Shown here piece by piece: positions 59,345-64,000 of a stretch of 64,000 nt of DNA. Made by a program: the position numbers and the translations under genes. Each line of letters starts with the position of its first letter. Positions within the stretch are counted from its first letter, which is position 1. The stretch comes from JASHUC01 sp035606175 (GTDB lineage: Bacteria > Pseudomonadota > Gammaproteobacteria > Steroidobacterales > Steroidobacteraceae). A model generated the notes under the pieces. The model saw nothing but the letters and a program-made list of their open reading frames with translations, was not told the origin of the DNA and searched no databases. The stretch is taken from NCBI GenBank assembly GCA_035606175.1, contig DATNFW010000046.1:1-64000 (forward strand), read 5' to 3'.

Positions 59345-60576
59345 CCGAGACGCGCTTCGACGTGCTGGTGATCGGAGGCGGACTTGCGGGCGGCTGCGCC
59401 GGCGCGCTCTTGCAGAGAGCAGCGTCGAACGGCCGCCAGCCGCTCGACATCGCGATCCTGGAGCACGGCTACCCGCGCGCGCCGCTGCCCGGCACACCCT
59501 TCGAAGCGCGCGTCTCGGCGCTCTCCCGCGCGAGCGAGCGCATTCTCGCAAGCGCCGGCGCCTGGGGACGCATCGCTGGCCCACGCGTGCAGCCCTACGA
59601 GCGCATGCGCGTGTGGCACCACACAGTTCCGCCGGCGAGCCCGGATGTTCTCGTGTTCGATGCCGCGGATGCGGGCGAGCCGAATCTCGGCTGGATCGCC
59701 GAGAACCGGCTCGTGCAGGCAGCCGTCGTCGAAGCCTTCGAGGCGGCCGGGGGACGTCTCATCCTCGGGGAGCTCAGCGGACTCACTGTACGCGACCGGC
59801 ACATCGAGGCGCTGACGAGCGCCGGCACATTCTCCGCGCGGCTGATCGTGGGTGCCGATGGAGCGCGCTCTGCAGTGCGGGAAGCGATCGGCCTCACCGC
59901 CGAGAGCTCGAGCTACGGACAGAGGGCGATCGTCGCAAACGTCGCGACCGAGCGGCCGCACGAGAGCACGGCGTGGCAACGGTTCCTGCGTGCAGGCACT
60001 CTCGCTTTCCTGCCGCTCGCCGACGGCTCGAGCTCGATCGTCTGGTCGGCGGATGCCGAGAGCGCCGCCGCGCTCGAGGCGCAATCGGATGCAGAATTCG
60101 GGCGCGATCTCGAGAGGCAGTCGGACGGCGCCCTCGGCGCGACGCGGCTCATCACGGAGCGCGTCTCCTTCCCGCTCGGGAGGCTCGCGGCTCATCGCTA
60201 CACCGCGCATCGCTGCGCGCTCATCGGCGATGCGGCGCATGTCGTGCATCCCCTGGCCGGACAAGGCGCCAATCTCGGGCTGCTCGATGCGGCAGCGCTT
60301 GCCGAGGTGCTGATCGCGGCGAGCCGCGAGGGCGAGGACCCGGGGGCCGAGCGCGTGCTGCGCCGCTACGAGCGCTGGCGAAAGAGTGAAACGCAGATCA
60401 TGGCGACCGCGATCGAGGCATTCGACCGGCTGCTCGCGCATGGGGCGGGACCGCTCGCGCGGCTCGCGCAGCGCGGGCTCGGCTGGGTGAACCGCAGCCC
60501 GGAGATGAAGCGTCTCTTCATCGGCCGCGCGCTCGGCCTCACGGGGGAGCTGCCGCAGGCGGCGCGAGCCGTTTGA
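59341..60576 (+). CDS. ubiI: Ubiquinone biosynthesis FAD monooxygenase, UbiI/VisC type
   Basis: 411 residues, GTG start. FDVLVIGGGLAGGCAGALL, DGARSAVREAIGL and LIGDAAHVVHPLAGQGANLG are the FAD motifs of the UbiH/F/I family. As UbiH and Coq7 are both present, this is most likely the C5 hydroxylase UbiI; a UbiF role cannot be excluded from motifs alone. Last gene of the pepP-ubiH-ubiI run. Confidence 0.85.
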   Translation: MTETRFDVLVIGGGLAGGCAGALLQRAASNGRQPLDIAILEHGYPRAPLPGTPFEARVSALSRASERILASAGAWGRIAGPRVQPYERMRVWHHTVPPASPDVLVFDAADAGEPNLGWIAENRLVQAAVVEAFEAAGGRLILGELSGLTVRDRHIEALTSAGTFSARLIVGADGARSAVREAIGLTAESSSYGQRAIVANVATERPHESTAWQRFLRAGTLAFLPLADGSSSIVWSADAESAAALEAQSDAEFGRDLERQSDGALGATRLITERVSFPLGRLAAHRYTAHRCALIGDAAHVVHPLAGQGANLGLLDAAALAEVLIAASREGEDPGAERVLRRYERWRKSETQIMATAIEAFDRLLAHGAGPLARLAQRGLGWVNRSPEMKRLFIGRALGLTGELPQAARAV

Positions 60577-60603
60577 GACGTGCGCCGGCGCGACACGCGC
60601 CGC

Positions 60604-60942
60604 TCAGGCGAGCGGAATCGAATCGATCTTCGCCGCGCAGATGAAATCGTTCTCCGAGAGGCCACGGATCGCGTGCGTGCTGAACTCGATCCGGCAGACG
60701 CCGTAGCCCACTTCGAGGTCGGGATGATGGTCCTCGATGTTCGCAACATGCGCGACGGCGTTGACGAAGCTCATCGTCCGGTAGAAATCCTTGAATTTGA
60801 ATTCGCGGCGGATGCGCTGTGCATCCTCCGACAGGCGCCAGTCGGAGGAGACCTGTTTCATCAGGTCCTGAGCCTGGGCACGACTCAAGGGTGCGACACC
60901 GCCTTCGCACGGCTTGCAACGCTTCTGGGTGAGCTGGGACAT
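60604..60942 (-). CDS. phhB: Pterin-4a-carbinolamine dehydratase
   Basis: 112 residues from ATG 60942. Active-site motif EDHHPDLEVGYGVCRIEF with the two catalytic His, and FVNAVAHVAN. Recycles the pterin cofactor of phenylalanine hydroxylase; no phhA is in the window, so it may serve another pterin role. N-terminal CKPCEGG is a common feature of this subgroup. Downstream of ispG on the same strand with 64 bases between. Confidence 0.93.
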   Translation of the reverse strand: MSQLTQKRCKPCEGGVAPLSRAQAQDLMKQVSSDWRLSEDAQRIRREFKFKDFYRTMSFVNAVAHVANIEDHHPDLEVGYGVCRIEFSTHAIRGLSENDFICAAKIDSIPLA

Positions 60943-61006
60943 GACGTCGATCTCCTCTGCGATGCGCCCTCGATGCGGCCGCGCGGGCGCGCGGGCGCGG
61001 CCGGGC

Positions 61007-62239
61007 TCACGCGCTCGCACGCGGCGGATATTTCCGCGCGACGTACTGCTCGACGAGCTCCTGGAATTCCTCGGCGATCCGCTCGCCCTTCAGCGTCACG
61101 GTTTTCTCGCCGTCCTCGTAGACCGGTGCCACCGGGCGCTCGCCGGTGCCAGGCAGGCTGATGCCGATGTTCGCGTGCTTGCTCTCGCCGGGGCCGTTGA
61201 CGACACAGCCCATGACCGCGACGCTCATATCCTCGACGCCTTCGAAGCGCCGGCGCCACTCGGGCATGCGGTGGCGGATGTGCGATTGGATGCGCTGCGC
61301 GAGCTCCTGGAAATACGTGCTCGTCGTGCGGCCGCAGCCGGGACAGGCGGTCACCATCGGGGTGAAGGAGCGCAGTCCCATCGTCTGCAGGATCTCCTGC
61401 GCGACGATGACTTCCTGAGTGCGATCGCCGCCGGGCTCCGGGGTGAGCGAGACGCGGATCGTATCGCCGATTCCTTGCTGCAGCAGCACGGACATACCCG
61501 CGGTCGAGGCGACGATGCCTTTGGACCCCATGCCCGCTTCGGTGAGCCCGAGGTGCAGCGGATAGTCGCAGCGCGAGGCGAGATCGCGATAGATGGCGAT
61601 GAGGTCCTGTACCCCACTCACCTTGGCCGAGAGAATGATACGGTCCCGGGGCAGCCCGAGCTCCACGGCTCGCTCGGCGCTCTTCAGCGCAGAGAGCACG
61701 ACGGCGTTGCGCATGACCTCGCGCGCATCGAGCGGCTCGGGGCGTGTCGAGTTCTCATCCATGAGTCTCGTGAGAAGGTCCTGATCGAGGCTTCCCCAGT
61801 TCACGCCGATGCGCACCGGCTTGCCGTACCGGCAGGCGACCTCGATCATCTCCGCGAACTGCGGGTCGCGTTTGCTGCCGCGCCCGACGTTGCCGGGATT
61901 GATGCGGTATTTCGAGAGCGCCTCGGCGCAGGATGGATGCTCGCGCAGCAGCTTGTGGCCGTTGAAGTGGAAATCGCCGATCAGCGGCACGCCGATTCCC
62001 ATCTGCTCGAGGCGATCCCGAATACCCGCCACGGCGGCGGCGGCCTCGCTGGTGTTCACGGTGATCCGGACGAGCTCGGAGCCGGCGCGGGCGAGCGACT
62101 TCACCTGCTGTGCAGTCGATTCCACATCGGCGGTGTCGGTGTTCGTCATCGACTGCACGACGACGGGTAAGCTCCCGCCCACACGAACGGGACCGATGGC
62201 AACCGTCAGGCTAGGACGGCGCGGGAGCGACGTTGACAT
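61007..62239 (-). CDS. ispG: 4-hydroxy-3-methylbut-2-en-1-yl diphosphate synthase (flavodoxin)
   Basis: 410 residues. 4Fe-4S enzyme of the MEP pathway. Cluster ligands lie in TACPGCGRTTSTYF (about 298-303) and MGCVVNGPGESKHA (about 344); VQSMTNTDTADV and DFHFNGHKLL are typical of the TIM-barrel part. Divergent from the glycine-cleavage operon. Confidence 0.95.
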   Translation of the reverse strand: MSTSLPRRPSLTVAIGPVRVGGSLPVVVQSMTNTDTADVESTAQQVKSLARAGSELVRITVNTSEAAAAVAGIRDRLEQMGIGVPLIGDFHFNGHKLLREHPSCAEALSKYRINPGNVGRGSKRDPQFAEMIEVACRYGKPVRIGVNWGSLDQDLLTRLMDENSTRPEPLDAREVMRNAVVLSALKSAERAVELGLPRDRIILSAKVSGVQDLIAIYRDLASRCDYPLHLGLTEAGMGSKGIVASTAGMSVLLQQGIGDTIRVSLTPEPGGDRTQEVIVAQEILQTMGLRSFTPMVTACPGCGRTTSTYFQELAQRIQSHIRHRMPEWRRRFEGVEDMSVAVMGCVVNGPGESKHANIGISLPGTGERPVAPVYEDGEKTVTLKGERIAEEFQELVEQYVARKYPPRASA

Positions 62240-62300
62240 GGGGGCATTCTAACCCGGCGGGACGGGCTTCGGCCCGGCTGCTATCATGCGCCCGCTCGTC

Positions 62301-62578
62301 GATCCGTCTCCCCGGAGAGAGTCCGGCCGTGCAGTCCTCATCGGAGTGCGCACCGGAACGCCGAAGGCGCAAGTCCCGCCCGGAAACGCTCAGGCACACG
62401 TACGGAAGGCGGAGGATCGGCCGCGCGGCCGCAACGCGGTTGTGAGGCCGCAGCCACGGCGAGCTCTGGAGAGCGGTGGACTCCTTGCGCAGAGCGGCGT
62501 GCTCTCGGCTCGAGTCTCCCCACCGAAGGGGTGCGGCGCCTGCCGGCGCCTGATCTCTCAGGTCGCAGGACAGAGGGG
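62301..62578 (+). promoter_or_regulatory. Tandem glycine riboswitch upstream of gcvT
   Basis: Aptamer 1 (about 62301-62418): GATCC/GGATC base stem, GGAGAGAG, GCCGAAGGCGCAAG and CGCTCAGGCA...GGAAGGCGGAGG. Aptamer 2 (about 62464-62578): CTCTG/CAGAG base stem, TGGAGAGCG, CACCGAAGGGG, CTCAGGTCGCAGGACAGAGGGG. These are the conserved glycine aptamer blocks, twice, separated by a GC-rich linker. Binds glycine and normally switches on glycine cleavage. TATCAT (62282-62287) may be the -10. This explains most of the 402-base gap 62240-62641. Confidence 0.9.
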
Positions 62579-62586
62579 CGGCGGTT

Positions 62587-62618
62587 CTCGCGGCGCGCGG
62601 CGCGGCGCGAGGAGCCGC
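62587..62618 (+). promoter_or_regulatory. Expression-platform hairpin before gcvT
   Basis: CTCGCG (62587-62592) pairs with CGCGAG (62606-62611), extended by GCGG (62581-62584) with CCGC (62615-62618). It sits between aptamer 2 and the GGAGGG ribosome binding site (62633-62638) and lacks a T-tract, which points to control of translation start rather than termination. Confidence 0.45.
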
Positions 62619-62641
62619 ACTCGTGCTCGGCCGGAGGGCTC

Positions 62642-63787
62642 ATGGGACGACGAACACCGCTCTACGAGCTGCACCGTTCCCTCGGTGCACGGCTCATCGA
62701 TTTCGGCGGCTGGGATCTGCCGCTCACCTACGGCTCGCAGCTCGACGAGCACCACGCCGTGCGCAAGGCCGCAGGACTCTTCGACGTCTCCCACATGGGC
62801 ATTTTCGATGTGCGCGGACGCGACGCCCGGGCGCTCCTCGAGCGTTTGATCGCGAACGATGTCGGGAAGCTTCAGGCGCCGGGCAAGGCGCTCTACGGTT
62901 GCATGCTCAACGAGTCCGGCGGCGTGGTGGACGATTTGATCGTGTATTACCTCGACGCCCCGGGCGAGGCGCATGACGGCTTACGGGACGGCGAGCGCTT
63001 CCGCGTCGTCGTGAACGGCGCGACGCGGGAGACGGATCTCACCTGGATACGCTCGCAGGCGCGGGGATTCGACGCCGAGATCATCGAGCGCGTGGACCTC
63101 GCCCTGATTGCCGTGCAGGGACCGGAAGCGCGCGCACAGGTGGCGCGGGTGCTGGCGCCAGGCGAGGCGGCCGCATCGCTCGCGCTCGGCCGGTACCGCG
63201 CGGCGCAGATCGGTGACCTCTATATCGCCCGCACGGGCTACACGGGCGAGGACGGCTTCGAGGTGATGCTGCCCGCCGCGCAAGCGCAAGACGTCTGGCA
63301 GCGACTGAATGCGCTCGGGGTCGTGTCCTGCGGTCTCGGGGCGCGCGATACGCTGCGCCTCGAGGCGGGACTCAATCTGTACGGCCATGACATGGACGCG
63401 AGTACGCATCCCTTCGAATCGCGCCTCGGCTGGACGGTGGCGCTCGAGCCGCGCGCGCGCCGCTTCATCGGCCGGGAGGCGCTCGAGGCGGTGCTGGCGC
63501 GCGGCATCGACCGCAAGCTCATCGGACTCGAGCTCGACGGTCGCGGGGTGCTGCGCGCCGGTCAGCGCGTGATCGCGGCGGACGCCGGCCCACGCGCTGG
63601 ATCGGGCCACGGGCAGGGCATCGTCACGAGCGGCACCTTCTCCCCGACGCTGCAGCGCTCGATCGCACTCGCGCGCGTTCCGGCGGCGACGGCCGGCACC
63701 GTCCGAGTCGACGTCCGCGGCAAGCTCCTCGAGGCGAGCGTGGTGGAGCCGCCGTTCGTACATCTTTCAACGAAAGGATCGCCATGA
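62642..63787 (+). CDS. gcvT: Glycine cleavage system aminomethyltransferase (T protein)
   Basis: 381 residues from ATG 62642, ribosome binding site GGAGGG four bases upstream. LIDFGGWDLPLTYGSQLDEH, LFDVSHMGIFDVRG, AQIGDLYIARTGYTGEDGFE and the C-terminal barrel IGLELDGRGVLRAGQ identify GcvT. Releases ammonia and passes a methylene group to THF. Under the tandem glycine riboswitch; ATGA overlap with gcvH. Confidence 0.95.
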   Translation: MGRRTPLYELHRSLGARLIDFGGWDLPLTYGSQLDEHHAVRKAAGLFDVSHMGIFDVRGRDARALLERLIANDVGKLQAPGKALYGCMLNESGGVVDDLIVYYLDAPGEAHDGLRDGERFRVVVNGATRETDLTWIRSQARGFDAEIIERVDLALIAVQGPEARAQVARVLAPGEAAASLALGRYRAAQIGDLYIARTGYTGEDGFEVMLPAAQAQDVWQRLNALGVVSCGLGARDTLRLEAGLNLYGHDMDASTHPFESRLGWTVALEPRARRFIGREALEAVLARGIDRKLIGLELDGRGVLRAGQRVIAADAGPRAGSGHGQGIVTSGTFSPTLQRSIALARVPAATAGTVRVDVRGKLLEASVVEPPFVHLSTKGSP

Positions 63788-64000
63788 GCCAGGTTCCAAG
63801 CGGTCTCCGCTACTCCAAGACTCACGAATGGGTACGCGTCATGCCCGACGGGCTCCTCGAGATCGGGATTACGGATCACGCGCAGCGTGCGCTCGGCGAT
63901 CTCGTATTCGTCGAGACACCCGAGCCCGGACGGCGCGTGAGCGCCGGTGAGCCGTACGCCGTCGTCGAGTCGGTGAAGGCCGCCTCGGATGTGTATTGCC
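63784..64000 (+). CDS. gcvH: Glycine cleavage system H protein (3' truncated by window)
   Basis: First 72 codons. LRYSKTHEWVRVMPDGLLEI and GDLVFVETPEPGRRV lead to the lipoylation site VVESVKAASDVY, where the Lys carries lipoate. Shuttles the aminomethyl intermediate between P, T and L proteins. Continues past the window end. Confidence 0.96.
   Translation, partial: MSQVPSGLRYSKTHEWVRVMPDGLLEIGITDHAQRALGDLVFVETPEPGRRVSAGEPYAVVESVKAASDVYC

Overview
The window is one continuous stretch of chromosome from a high-GC (by eye about two thirds G+C) gammaproteobacterium. Evidence for the class is the uninterrupted tuf-S10-spc-alpha ribosomal cluster, the order leuS-lptE-holA-nadD-rsfS-rlmH, miaB-phoH-ybeY-corC-lnt, zapB-zapA-6S RNA-fthC-ygfB-pepP-ubiH-ubiI, rplM-rpsI, a CRP/Vfr-type regulator and Coq7. 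Several details (long PurC, small coiled-coil partner of ZapA, a Feo operon with a Cys-tailed third gene) fit the Xanthomonadales/Nevskiales/Steroidobacterales side of the class, but the genus cannot be read from the sequence. Ubiquinone hydroxylases (UbiH, a UbiI-type enzyme, Coq7) imply aerobic respiration. No transposon, prophage, CRISPR array or rRNA operon is visible.

Layout. 1-14389: the 3' end of tuf, then S10, spc and alpha operon genes in canonical order with many 1-4 base start/stop overlaps, ending at rplQ. The rpsJ-rplC gap is unusually long and carries its own promoter-like sequence and hairpins. 14515-20030: mscL, pepQ, a small lipoprotein, an acetyltransferase and the feoA-feoB-feoC-like iron uptake operon. 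20080-25073: uvrA divergent from ssb, then miaB. 25066-33970: phoH, ybeY, corC, lnt, a lipoprotein DegQ-like protease, leuS and lptE. 33996-35598: an insertion of an HEXXH hypothetical protein and a proline iminopeptidase that splits lptE from holA. 35685-42835: holA, nadD, rsfS, rlmH, maf, rng, a nitrilase and tldD. 43002-44803: two small unknowns and an ExeA-type ATPase fused to an FHA domain. 44865-50748: purK, purE (in frame with a truncated YjgA), pmbA, purC, djlA-type co-chaperone and rpe. 50745-53416: CRP-like regulator, coq7, rplM-rpsI, tRNA-Gln. 53514-60576: rpiA, a lysine-rich micro-gene, fthC, 6S RNA, zapA and its partner, ygfB, pepP, ubiH, ubiI-like. 60604-64000: phhB, ispG, and a tandem glycine riboswitch controlling gcvT-gcvH, which runs off the end.

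Most of the window is conserved housekeeping. The unusual material is small and embedded in it: a self-contained 16-residue Lys/Ala peptide gene with promoter, Shine-Dalgarno and strong hairpins (54203-54407); an in-frame YjgA(N-half)-PurE junction (45956-46813); six 18-bp repeats each carrying an in-frame ATG at the start of pepP; a CRP homologue with a poly-Asp/Glu tail; low-complexity insertions in UvrA and a GNAT enzyme; a lysine/proline/alanine-rich tail on the iminopeptidase; and a relocated-looking promoter/leader between rpsJ and rplC.
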